The notes under the pieces were generated by a model. That model was not told the DNA's origin, ran no database searches, and worked only from the letters and a program-made list of their open reading frames with translations. Shown one piece after another: positions 30,148 to 39,120 of a stretch of DNA of 64,000 nt (position 1 is the first letter of the stretch; each line of letters opens with the position of its first letter). A program made the position numbers and the translations under genes. The stretch is from Ruminiclostridium herbifermentans. GTDB lineage: Bacteria > Bacillota > Clostridia > Acetivibrionales > DSM-1351. The stretch lies in NCBI RefSeq assembly GCF_005473905.2, contig NZ_CP061336.1:1-64000 (forward strand), in the 5' to 3' direction.

Positions 30148-32097
30148 ATGGATTATGATTCTATATTAAAGAGAATAGAAAAGGAAAAGAAGGACGAAGC
30201 CCTGTCTGCAAAACTTTATAGATATACTGGGTTAGTGCAGGCAATAGAATTCTTTTCTCAAAGGTTGGTTTTCGATCAAATAGTAGATGCAGCTTTTGAT
30301 TTTATTAATGAGTTACTTCTAGTAAAAAAGTCAGCTATATATATCCTTGAAAATTATGCTTATGTACCAAAGAAAATTAAGGGATTCACAAAAAAGTTGG
30401 ATAATATAGAACTTTCTATTGAGTTAAATGATCTTGCAACATATTATGGAAATATACTTTATGAAAGAGAAAATTTAATAAAGTTCTTAGATCCAGAATT
30501 GATTGATTCACTTGAAATAAATGCAGTTGTTCCTCTTATAATTGAAGATAGCTTATATGGTATTATTGTATTCCAGAATGCTAATAATAATTTTGGTGAA
30601 GATGACTATATAATATCTGAGGCATTGATGAGATTAATCAATACCGCTTTGGAGAATTTTAATAGATACGAAAAATTGGCTAAGGTAAATACTGAACTAG
30701 ATGAAAAGATTTTTAATTTATTTGCCATAAATCAATCATCAAAGGTATTGCTTAGTGATTTACGAATAGATTCATTATATGATATAGCTGTTGATGTCTT
30801 TGCAGAGTTGACTCACAGTAAAGTTACTGGTTTCGTACTTTATGATGAAAGACGAGATAGATATACAATAAAAAGCTTTAAGGATATATTCTATAATATA
30901 AAAAATGTAAATATAAGTCTTATTCATAAAAACTCGGGTAAAGTAGATCCTAATAAGGTAATAGTTAATTTAAGAAATAAAAAGGATAGAGATTACTTTT
31001 ATTCCTTGTTTGAAGAGGATATTGTCATAGCAAAAAATCAGCTTGATCAATTAGAAGCTATTTATGTTGTTTTGCTATTAAAAAATCGTCAAATTCTTGG
31101 CTTTGTAACATTAAGTGAAACGGTAACTAATACTGAATATGGAGATGGTATTTTTGAGTTGATAGAAAGTTTAGCGGCATCAACTTATACAGCCATTTCT
31201 AATGCTAAATTATTTGAAACTGTTAATGAGCAAAAGGCATTAATTCAACGTAAGGTGGACAAGCTAATTTCTCTTAACTATTTAACTAGAAATATTAGTA
31301 GTTCACTTAGAATTGATACTTTACAAGAAATAGCTACTAAAACCTTGCAAGTTTCTTTCAATGTTGTGAAGGGGGCATTTTGTCTTTATAAAAAGGAAAC
31401 AAATGAGTTTGAGTTTTCAAGTACCATTAACATTGATGCGTGTAAGGGTAAGTTTATAACTCCGAAACAAAATTGGAAACGTATTTTTGAGGGAGACTGT
31501 GTTTATGGTATAGGACAGTCAACTGTCGCTGAATATATTGGAGAAGAATTTGTTGATGCTATCGGTGAGGTACAAGGAGTATTAATAATTCCTATATATC
31601 TCGATATGATGGAAATTGATGTGCTTGGTGCTATAATAATATTTGGATATTCAGATGTACAGCTTGATAATGAAGAAAATATGCTGATAATAGATACCAT
31701 CGCAGGTAATATAGCTCCTGTATTAAATAATCTATTGATAATTCAGATGCACCAAAGATTTACTCTACCTAACTATATTGAACTGTTTAAAAGAGATTTG
31801 AAGGAAGAGGTTAATGCTGCTTTAGAATATGATATTGATTTATCTGTTATACAAGTAGAGGATCAAAGAGAGTTTTTATTTAAAGGGAATTCAGCTGTTG
31901 ATGGAATTAAAGAAAACTTTAAAAAGGTTTACCCATTCTCATACAATAATATATTTATTATTGAAAATTCTATTGATGAGGATGAATTAATTGGCAGAAT
32001 AAAAGATTGTACTAAATTTGAAGACATGAAAGTAAAGATTATGAAGCTAGGTACAGATTTTAAGAACTTTGCAGAGTTCTTTGAGTTATATAGATAA
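30148..32097 (+). CDS. multi-GAF-domain protein
   Basis: A 649-residue soluble protein with at least two, probably three GAF-type sensor domains (roughly 20-170, 200-355 and 375-540), recognisable by repeated LVPLI-then-YGIIVFQN style strands, for example VVPLIIEDSLYGIIVFQNAN and VLIIPIYLDMMEIDVLGAII, and a C-terminal region of about 110 residues. There is no kinase, GGDEF or HTH output domain. The start is ATG 30148 behind TTGGAGG (30133-30139). It probably works as a sensor or scaffold with the FapA protein, whose gene ends 46 bases upstream. Confidence 0.75.
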   Translation: MDYDSILKRIEKEKKDEALSAKLYRYTGLVQAIEFFSQRLVFDQIVDAAFDFINELLLVKKSAIYILENYAYVPKKIKGFTKKLDNIELSIELNDLATYYGNILYERENLIKFLDPELIDSLEINAVVPLIIEDSLYGIIVFQNANNNFGEDDYIISEALMRLINTALENFNRYEKLAKVNTELDEKIFNLFAINQSSKVLLSDLRIDSLYDIAVDVFAELTHSKVTGFVLYDERRDRYTIKSFKDIFYNIKNVNISLIHKNSGKVDPNKVIVNLRNKKDRDYFYSLFEEDIVIAKNQLDQLEAIYVVLLLKNRQILGFVTLSETVTNTEYGDGIFELIESLAASTYTAISNAKLFETVNEQKALIQRKVDKLISLNYLTRNISSSLRIDTLQEIATKTLQVSFNVVKGAFCLYKKETNEFEFSSTINIDACKGKFITPKQNWKRIFEGDCVYGIGQSTVAEYIGEEFVDAIGEVQGVLIIPIYLDMMEIDVLGAIIIFGYSDVQLDNEENMLIIDTIAGNIAPVLNNLLIIQMHQRFTLPNYIELFKRDLKEEVNAALEYDIDLSVIQVEDQREFLFKGNSAVDGIKENFKKVYPFSYNNIFIIENSIDEDELIGRIKDCTKFEDMKVKIMKLGTDFKNFAEFFELYR

Positions 32098-32133
32098 TAA
32101 AATTTGATTAATTATACAAAATAGATATTAAAC

Positions 32134-32184
32134 AAGTACAACTAAGCTATCGGAATTAAGCAATCTGTATGCTTAGTTGTACTT
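32134..32184. repeat. 14-bp inverted repeat upstream of acpS
   Basis: AAGTACAACTAAGC (32134-32147) and its perfect complement (32171-32184) enclose 23 bases. No T-run follows, so it may be a weak terminator of the GAF gene or an operator for acpS. Confidence 0.5.
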
Positions 32185-32254
32185 ATGAAAAGGCAAATAT
32201 TATTATATACTAGAACTTCTAATTTAAAAAAGATATATAGCAGGCGGTGGCTTT

Positions 32255-32659
32255 TTGGAATTATTTGTAGGAACGGATATTATAGAAATTGATAGAATAA
32301 AAATGGCTATCGAAAAAAGTGAGAAAAAACATTTTGTAGAGAAAATTTTTACAGCTAATGAAATAAAGTACTGTGAAGAAAAAAACGCTGCAAAGTTTGA
32401 AAGCTATGCTGCTAGATTTGCTGGTAAAGAGGCTGTATCAAAAGCCTTTGGTACTGGAATTGGAGCAAAAGCTGCTTTTAATGAGATTGAGATATTAAAT
32501 GATAATATAGGCAGGCCATATGTAATATTACATGGATCTGCCAAAGAATACTATGAAAAAATAGGTGCGTCCGGAATCTCCATTTCATTATCTCATTGTA
32601 AAAGCTATGCTATTGCATATGTTACAATTTATGTTAACAAGAAAGGTAGTTTCACGTGA
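32255..32659 (+). CDS. acpS: holo-[acyl-carrier-protein] synthase
   Basis: AcpS transfers 4'-phosphopantetheine from CoA to acyl carrier protein. The 134-residue product has the normal size and both metal-binding motifs: GTDIIEIDRI with Asp8, and FAGKEAVSKAFGTG with Glu59, plus the terminal SLSHCKSYAIAYV strand. It starts with TTG at 32255 behind AGGCGGTGG. The gene ends inside a parS sequence, its TGA overlapping the GTG start of the next gene by four bases, so the two are translationally coupled. Confidence 0.95.
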   Translation: MELFVGTDIIEIDRIKMAIEKSEKKHFVEKIFTANEIKYCEEKNAAKFESYAARFAGKEAVSKAFGTGIGAKAAFNEIEILNDNIGRPYVILHGSAKEYYEKIGASGISISLSHCKSYAIAYVTIYVNKKGSFT

Positions 32660-32663
32660 AACA
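32648..32663. promoter_or_regulatory. parS-like site on the acpS/yhaO junction
   Basis: GTTTCACGTGAAAC (32649-32662) is a perfect 14-bp palindrome, matching 15 of 16 parS consensus bases with only the first base changed (A for T). It contains the last acpS codons, its TGA stop and the GTG start of yhaO. Confidence 0.88.
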
Positions 32664-33795
32664 AGTATCATTTATACATATTGCTGATTTACATCTTGAT
32701 GCAGCTTTATCCACATTGGGAGATGAAAATAAGGCAAATATTAGAAGAAATGAACTTATAAAATGCTTGCAGATTATTACAGAAAGAATTATTGACCAGA
32801 ATATTGATTTGCTAATTATCAGTGGTGACTTTTTTGAAGATAAGTATGTTAGAGGTTCTACAATATTGGCAGTCAAAAATCTATTTTCTGAACTATATAA
32901 AACAGATGTAATAATATGTCCTGGAAATCATGACCCATTAGAGGGAAATTCTTATTATAGAACATCTGAATGGGGGAGCAATGTTCATATCTTAGATGAT
33001 TCCCAACAGGTATTGTATTTGGAAAAATATAATACCTGTATTTATAATATAGGTTCTAGAGGAAATGTAAAAAAAGATTATTCAATTGTTTTAAATAAAG
33101 AACTTTCAAATGATAAATTTAATATTTTACTATTTCATGGAACTGTGGATATGCCTTTTGAAGAGGATAACTATAACCCAATAACTTCAAAGGAAATATT
33201 TTCACTAGGTATGGATTATGTAGCATTAGGACATATGCATTGTTATTCTCATTATAATAATGGAAAAACAGTTATGATTAATCCGGGAAGTCCTGAACCC
33301 CTAGGTTTTGATGAAGAGGGTCAGCATGGCTTTGTACAAGGAAAGCTAACTTTATCTGAAGGAAACCAAAAAAGGGTTGAAACAGAATTTATAGCATTTG
33401 CAACAAGACATTATCACAATGTTGAAATAGATATTAGTGAGTGTTTAAATGATATAGAGGTTGTTGATAGAATTAATTCAGATTTAATGGTAAAGATGTC
33501 TTCTGCAGACTTTTATAGTATTTCATTGAAAGGCTTTATTTCAAAGGAATACAAAATAGAAATAAGAAATATTATAGATGCTTTAAACAAGAAATGTTTT
33601 TATATAAGAATAAAAAATAATACATCAGTAAAATTTGATTATGATAAGTATCTTGAGGATCCTGGAATTAAAGGAGAATTTGTTCGCAGAATAATGGATA
33701 TGCAAGTGAAAGAAACCTCGGAAGTGGGCCGTGAAACATTATTTATGGCTTTGCAATACGGCCTTCAGGCTTTAGAAAATGGAAGGGTAGATTGA
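32656..33795 (+). CDS. yhaO: SbcD/YhaO-type metallophosphatase (DNA repair nuclease)
   Basis: A 379-residue calcineurin-like phosphoesterase of the Mre11/SbcD group. All metal motifs are visible: DLH at 11-13, GDFFED with Asp58, GNHD at 90-93, FHG with His161 and GHMH at 192-195. A C-terminal cap domain follows. It partners with the large ATPase encoded immediately downstream, whose ATG overlaps its TGA, as YhaO/YhaN do in Bacillus; the pair likely processes DNA ends, but this branch is less studied than SbcCD. It starts with GTG inside the parS-like site. Confidence 0.9.
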   Translation: MKQVSFIHIADLHLDAALSTLGDENKANIRRNELIKCLQIITERIIDQNIDLLIISGDFFEDKYVRGSTILAVKNLFSELYKTDVIICPGNHDPLEGNSYYRTSEWGSNVHILDDSQQVLYLEKYNTCIYNIGSRGNVKKDYSIVLNKELSNDKFNILLFHGTVDMPFEEDNYNPITSKEIFSLGMDYVALGHMHCYSHYNNGKTVMINPGSPEPLGFDEEGQHGFVQGKLTLSEGNQKRVETEFIAFATRHYHNVEIDISECLNDIEVVDRINSDLMVKMSSADFYSISLKGFISKEYKIEIRNIIDALNKKCFYIRIKNNTSVKFDYDKYLEDPGIKGEFVRRIMDMQVKETSEVGRETLFMALQYGLQALENGRVD

Positions 33796-35924
33796 TGAAA
33801 ATTAAAAAGCTTCACGTTAGAGGATTTGGAAAAATAGAAGATTTTGATATGACTCTTTGTGATGGTTTAAATGTAATATATGGGCCTAACGAGAGTGGCA
33901 AGTCAACTCTTATGGCTTTTATTAAAGCAATAGTATATGGTTTAAAGGGTGGAAGAACTGGAAGAGACGGAACAATACCTGAGATTAAGAGATATAAACC
34001 ATGGAGTAATAGTGCCTATGGCGGATATATTAATTTTGAACTAGATAACGGAAAATCCTTTAGAATTGATAGGGATTTTGACAATGGAGCTGTAAAACTC
34101 TATGACCATTCTTTTAATGAAATAACAAATGATTATACAAATAGTAAAGATGGAAGTGGAATTGCAGAAAATTTATTTGGGGTAAATGAAAATATTTTTG
34201 AAAGAACGGTTTATATAAAGCAATTTGGAACTAGATTGGATAATTCTGCTTCTAAGGATTTAATTGATAGGATTTCTAATTTAAGAGAGAGTGGCACAGA
34301 GGACATTTCATTTAAAAAGGCTGATGCTGCATTAAAAGATGCTCTAAAAAAACAGGTAGGAACTGATAGAAGTTCCGTAAGACCATTAGATGTTATTAGT
34401 AGACGACTTGAGGATTTACAGAAAATCAAATTGAGAATTCAAGAAAGAGATGATAGACTTAAAGCAACAATATCAAATAAGGAAAAACTGACATTGGAAA
34501 TAAATAAGCTCTCTGAAAAAGTAAAGCTTTTTTCAAAATTGTTAGAATTAAGTGAGGCTAAGGAGAGGATGAAGCTACAAAAGGAAAGGTCAGAGGAAAT
34601 CTCCTTTTTGAATGAAAGAATTAGCTACTATCAAAGGGAACTTAACACTTTAGATAGAGATAAGTGCAAGTTAGAAGAGAGTATAGCAGAAAATTCGAAT
34701 AAAATTTGTACTCTTAATGAACAGCTACGTGATAATAATAAAGCTGAAACTTCAACAGAGATAGCAAAAGCAGTTAAGAAGCATAAATCTATAAAAATAG
34801 CTCTTAGTACTTGTACAATTGTATCAATTATTGCTGTTTTAGTTGTTATCTGTTTATCATTTGCTTTTTGTTTATTAGAAAAATTGTACATATCAATTCC
34901 TGCAATTTTAACTTTTATTTTTTCTATTTGCTGGGCTTTGAATAATAGAAACTTAAAAAAAACAAAAGAAAAACAAAGTATGTATTCTGAAAAGCTTAAA
35001 GAACTTAAGAATCAGTATGATAATATGGTAAGGATTGATAACATACTTAAGCAACAGTTGGAAAGTCTAAATACTAGGATTAGTACTGAAAGAGAACAAT
35101 ATGAAAGTCTTAACAAAAGACTAAGAACTCATAGCTTAAGTTTTAAGCAATTAGATATTTCAGAATTAGAATGTGAAATTGATAGATTATCGGAGGGAAT
35201 TTTATTTTTAAATCTGGAAGTAAATGAATATTTATCTGGCGCTGAAAAGGAACTTTATTATAATGTAATTGAGAATAGTAGCAGCAATGAAAGTACAAAA
35301 ATAGCAGAATTAAAAGAATTTCTATCAGCTCAGCTGCAGAAGAAGCTTATTGAAAAAGCAAAGTTAGAAGCTAGCATTATTAAGACTGAGGATCATGAGA
35401 AAGAGTTTATTGAAAGTGAAATATTATTATTAACAAAGCAAAAGGAGAGCCTTGAACAAAGAGGTGAAGCCTTGAAATTAGCTATAAAAACATTAGGAGA
35501 GGCTTCTGATGAGATACAGAAAAAATACATACCAGTTATGAATAAAGTTTTTAATAACATATTTTCTAAATTAACTAATAATAAATATTCTGATGTTAGG
35601 GCAGGAGAGAATTTAAGTATAATGCTAAGTGATCCTAAAAATGAAATTATAGTTCCTTCAACTATATTAAGCAGTGGTACTTTGGATCAAATATACTTAG
35701 CACTCAGGATTGCAATATCTGAGACAGTACTTAAAATTAATGAAAGCTTACCGTTAATAATGGACGAACCCTTTTCACAATATGATGATGAAAGAATAGA
35801 CAATGCGATTAAGTGTATCTATGATATTAGTGAAAAGCAGCAGGTTATTTTCTTTACATGTAAGCTGAGAGAGGTTGAACAAATTAAAAGTAAATATCCC
35901 TGTCAGGTATTTTCACTGACATAA
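33795..35924 (+). CDS. yhaN: YhaN-type SMC-like ATPase with membrane hairpin
   Basis: A 709-residue RecF/SMC-like ATPase. Walker A GPNESGKST is at 30-38, a typical YhaN block RYKPWSNSAYGGYINFEL follows, then long coiled coils, and the C-terminal head with signature LSSGTLDQIYLALR and Walker B LPLIMDEPF. About residues 335-380 form two strongly hydrophobic segments in the middle of the coiled coil, where SMC-like proteins usually have a hinge or zinc hook, suggesting attachment to the membrane. Its ATG (33795) shares a base with the TGA of yhaO, so expression is coupled. Confidence 0.88.
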   Translation: MKIKKLHVRGFGKIEDFDMTLCDGLNVIYGPNESGKSTLMAFIKAIVYGLKGGRTGRDGTIPEIKRYKPWSNSAYGGYINFELDNGKSFRIDRDFDNGAVKLYDHSFNEITNDYTNSKDGSGIAENLFGVNENIFERTVYIKQFGTRLDNSASKDLIDRISNLRESGTEDISFKKADAALKDALKKQVGTDRSSVRPLDVISRRLEDLQKIKLRIQERDDRLKATISNKEKLTLEINKLSEKVKLFSKLLELSEAKERMKLQKERSEEISFLNERISYYQRELNTLDRDKCKLEESIAENSNKICTLNEQLRDNNKAETSTEIAKAVKKHKSIKIALSTCTIVSIIAVLVVICLSFAFCLLEKLYISIPAILTFIFSICWALNNRNLKKTKEKQSMYSEKLKELKNQYDNMVRIDNILKQQLESLNTRISTEREQYESLNKRLRTHSLSFKQLDISELECEIDRLSEGILFLNLEVNEYLSGAEKELYYNVIENSSSNESTKIAELKEFLSAQLQKKLIEKAKLEASIIKTEDHEKEFIESEILLLTKQKESLEQRGEALKLAIKTLGEASDEIQKKYIPVMNKVFNNIFSKLTNNKYSDVRAGENLSIMLSDPKNEIIVPSTILSSGTLDQIYLALRIAISETVLKINESLPLIMDEPFSQYDDERIDNAIKCIYDISEKQQVIFFTCKLREVEQIKSKYPCQVFSLT

Positions 35925-36137
35925 TTTTATTTTTAGGATTATAATATGAATTTAACTTTCATAGTTTAAGTATGTAGCTGTGTACAATGGCTAAAGTAAT
36001 AAACAATGCTGGTTTTTAGTGATTAATAGTTCTTATTTATTTCGGCTAAAAAACATAAATAATTTTCCCTCACCGATAGAATTTTATGTGTGAAAGTTGA
36101 ATTAAAAATTAAAATTATTTTGGAGATAGTGGATATC

Positions 36138-37067
36138 ATGAACAAGAGAAAATTATTGAATATTACTAGCATTATTATGCTGATGCTTTTTATATTACTA
36201 AGTGGATGTGGAAATAGAGAGATTCCTATTACTTCAAATGAGCAGTTATTAAGTGGAATAACACCGGAGAGTGCAGCCGTAATAACTGAAGCAGTAGTAG
36301 ATATGTTTGATGAGCCGGACATATTAAGTAAAAGGATTACACAAGTTCTTTTCAATCAGGTTGTATCAATAATAAAAGAAGAAAATGCTTGGACAAATAT
36401 AAAGCTATTAGATGGTTCGTCGGGCTGGGTTAAGAGTAAATATGTAAGTAGAAATACAGAAAGTGTAACACATGGCAGCATTCAAAATAAAATAGTTGTG
36501 ACAGCAAAGCTTGCAGATATTTATTCTGGGACTAATAATAGAGCAAAGTATAAAAAAATAGTATTAGGTACGGAGTTATATTCATTTGGAAAGACGAAAA
36601 CTGGGTATGATGTATTACTTCCTGAGAATAAAAGAGGCTGGATAGATGAAGGCGGTGTTATTGCAATTCCTATTGATGATAATTTTATACCTAAAACAAC
36701 AAGCAATGAGTTTGTTCAAACAATTAAAAAATTTGATGGAACAATATTTATTTTAGGTGGCATCAGCAGATGGGGTATTGATTCAGCGGGGCTTGTATAT
36801 ATTTGTAGTAAGATTAATGGAGTGGAGGTTCCAAGATTTCTTGAAGATATGAAGGATGCTGGAACTGCCGTAAATGAGGAAGATATTCAATATGGAGACT
36901 TATTGTTTTTTAGTTCCGATAGCCTCAAAAAAGACGTTTATGATGTAGGAGTATACGTAGGAAATAATGAGTTTATACATTCAAGTACATCAAAAGGAGT
37001 AATAACAGAGTCATTAAATGATAGTTATTTTAAGGATAGAGTATGTTATATTAGGAGGATATTCTAA
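36138..37067 (+). CDS. SH3/NlpC-P60-like lipoprotein, catalytic residues lost
   Basis: A 309-residue predicted lipoprotein: a signal segment ends in the lipobox LSGC with Cys24. Two bacterial SH3-like domains follow (about 50-110 and 120-180; LDGSSGWVKSKYVS, ENKRGWIDEGG), then an NlpC/P60-type fold. The family motif GxDCSG reads GIDSAG, so the catalytic Cys is Ser216, and the catalytic His position in the HVGIY strand is Asp269 (YDVGVYVG). The third His (FIHSS) remains. It is therefore probably a peptidoglycan-binding pseudoenzyme. ATG 36138 is chosen over GTG 36090 because TTGGAGATAG precedes it. Confidence 0.82.
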   Translation: MNKRKLLNITSIIMLMLFILLSGCGNREIPITSNEQLLSGITPESAAVITEAVVDMFDEPDILSKRITQVLFNQVVSIIKEENAWTNIKLLDGSSGWVKSKYVSRNTESVTHGSIQNKIVVTAKLADIYSGTNNRAKYKKIVLGTELYSFGKTKTGYDVLLPENKRGWIDEGGVIAIPIDDNFIPKTTSNEFVQTIKKFDGTIFILGGISRWGIDSAGLVYICSKINGVEVPRFLEDMKDAGTAVNEEDIQYGDLLFFSSDSLKKDVYDVGVYVGNNEFIHSSTSKGVITESLNDSYFKDRVCYIRRIF

Positions 37068-37234
37068 AATTATTTATTTGGATTATACAAATTAGCAGTA
37101 AAAAAACTCAATATAATATGAAAAGACTCATCTATAGTGATGGGCTGAGACTGACTAGTAAAAATATGGTTATAAACTGAACGGTGAAAGCATTTGCTGG
37201 CAGGTAGTAGTCTTGTTATTGTTATATAAATTTT

Positions 37235-37390
37235 TTAATGATGTAAATATATTTGCAGCCGTTCAGCATTCTTGTATAAACTTTCTTTTACTACAGGATC
37301 AAAAAGCGAATTTGAAAGCTTCTTCAAAAGAAAATTTTCTTTCAGATTATGTGAATCATTATAAATCCCGATATATGTGAGATTAGGCAT
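37235..37390 (-). other. possible small or residual ORF
   Basis: An ATG-to-TAA frame of 51 codons beginning MPNLTYIGIYNDSHNLKENF lies just downstream of the glycosyltransferase on the same strand. It has no ribosome site and matches no family I know; its protein-like composition suggests a fragment. The remainder of 37068-37427 shows nothing clear. Confidence 0.3.
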
Positions 37391-37427
37391 ACTAGAAAAT
37401 CAATAGAATATTTTCAGTATGCCATAT

Positions 37428-38537
37428 CTAGTTTACCAACTTATTCAGCAATGCTGCAATATCATGAGCTGAATGAGGCTTACCAAGGAATTTTGAGTTT
37501 TCACGCATTGTGTTTAAGGTAACTGGGTCATTTGCTACACGGGATAAAACTTCTATAAGCTGATCAGAACTATCAACTCTATTTGCAACTCCACTTCGAA
37601 TCAAATAGCTTGCGTTACCTTCCTCTTGCCCTGGGATAGGAGAAATTATAAAAATAGGAAGACCTTTGACAAGAGCTTCTGAAACAGTCATTCCTCCAGG
37701 CTTAGTTATTAAAAGGTCAGATATATCCATAAGTTCATTCACTCTGTCAGTATAGCTTAAAATTAGTACCTTTTTGTTACTGTTTTTAGCTGAATTTTCT
37801 AGTTGATACTTTAGTTTTTTATTAGTACCTGTTACGGCAATAATTTGCATGTCTACATCACATTTTAGGAGGGAGTCGATTGTACTTTCAATATTTCCAA
37901 AGCCCATTCCACCCCCCATAACCAAAATTGTAAATTTATTATCAAGTCCTAATTCATGCAGTAAGGTTTTTTTATCTGCCTTGGTTTGGAATTTAGGTGA
38001 TACAGGTATCCCAAAAGGGAATATGATATTGCTAGGGATTCCGCGACTTATCATTTCAGTTTTCATCATTTCATTTGCAACAACAAAAGCGTCCATACCT
38101 CTATCAAGCCATAGAGAATGAACAACATAATCAGTTAATATTGCAACAGTCGGTACGCGTAACTTATTTTTTTCTTTAAGAGATGATAACATTTGCATTG
38201 GAAAAGGATGAGTACAAACAATTGCTGAAGGCTCATATTCTCTTACAAGGCTTTTGAGACGAAAGGATAAAAGTTTGTTAATAGCTTTACTTATGTCATA
38301 TATACTAGTACTTGTCCCTGAAGCGGTATAAAGCTTGTGATATAGCTTAGGATTTCTTTTCAAAGTACCAAGATAGCTGTTAACTACTATTTTGTCTACT
38401 ATTGGATTAATATACTTTAATGTATCAAAAATATCAACTGTCCATCCATTAAAATTTTTTTCTATGGACTCCTTTAATGCTTCAGCTGCTTTCAGATGCC
38501 CAGTTCCAACAGAAACGTATAATATTAATAGCTTCAT
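37428..38537 (-). CDS. UgtP/MGDG-synthase-type glycosyltransferase
   Basis: A 369-residue GT-B glycosyltransferase of the diacylglycerol glucosyltransferase family (GT28). The N-terminus LILYVSVGTGHLKAAEAL carries the GTGH motif, and the C-terminal half has VMGGGMGFGN and the sugar-nucleotide site LITKPGGMTVSEAL, followed by PIPGQEEGNA. Family members transfer glucose or galactose to diacylglycerol to make membrane glycolipids and lipoteichoic-acid anchors; MurG is a more distant relative. The frame opens with TTG 38543 but ATG 38537, seven bases after GGAG, is better. It stands alone on the reverse strand. Confidence 0.85.
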   Translation of the reverse strand: MKLLILYVSVGTGHLKAAEALKESIEKNFNGWTVDIFDTLKYINPIVDKIVVNSYLGTLKRNPKLYHKLYTASGTSTSIYDISKAINKLLSFRLKSLVREYEPSAIVCTHPFPMQMLSSLKEKNKLRVPTVAILTDYVVHSLWLDRGMDAFVVANEMMKTEMISRGIPSNIIFPFGIPVSPKFQTKADKKTLLHELGLDNKFTILVMGGGMGFGNIESTIDSLLKCDVDMQIIAVTGTNKKLKYQLENSAKNSNKKVLILSYTDRVNELMDISDLLITKPGGMTVSEALVKGLPIFIISPIPGQEEGNASYLIRSGVANRVDSSDQLIEVLSRVANDPVTLNTMRENSKFLGKPHSAHDIAALLNKLVN

Positions 38538-38681
38538 ATTCAATCTCCAATTGCATTTTTTGGTTAATACTAAACCTTCCCGTGAAAAGAGTTCAATGTA
38601 ATATTTGAATTATCAATGGTATATTAAAGATTATTGTTAAAAATCAACTTGCTGTATTTAGTTGAATTGGAGAAAGTTTAG

Positions 38682-38879
38682 TTAATTATATTCAATATAA
38701 ATTTTTGACATTATGGAGTAAATTAATACGTAGTTTGAGTGAAAATCCAATTGATAATATAAAAAGGCAAGAATATAACCCATACCTCTAAATGTGAGGC
38801 TAAACTTTTTAACGGTTTTAATATATTCTGCCTCTTTAAATCTAGGAGTAATGCCGAGATAAGAAAATACCTTTTCACT
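38682..38879 (-). pseudogene. C-terminal remnant of a membrane protein
   Basis: After an in-frame TGA at 38880-38882 the reverse strand reads 65 protein-like codons, including SEKVFSYLGITPRFKEAEYI and KFSLTFRGMGYILAFLYYQ, to a TAA at 38682. No start codon or ribosome site is present, and an upstream piece in the same frame (YSHLLRINAVPAIY) precedes the TGA. It is probably a decaying gene. No promoter or other gene is visible in the rest of 38538-39120. Confidence 0.35.
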
Positions 38880-39120
38880 TCAATAAATGGCGGGTACTGC
38901 ATTTATTCTGAGCAAGTGAGAATATTTACTACCTAGCTTATGCGCTGCTTAATCAATGAAATGAAATTTTTATATAATCAAAAAATTTACTCAAAAGCTT
39001 CACTTCGAATTTAGGGTATAAGGATTTTATTGTTAATTAGTAGATAACGAATATTTTGCTAATGATTTACTAAAAATAACATTACTATAAATACTAGTAA
39101 TTTTGGAAGGAGATAAAAGA

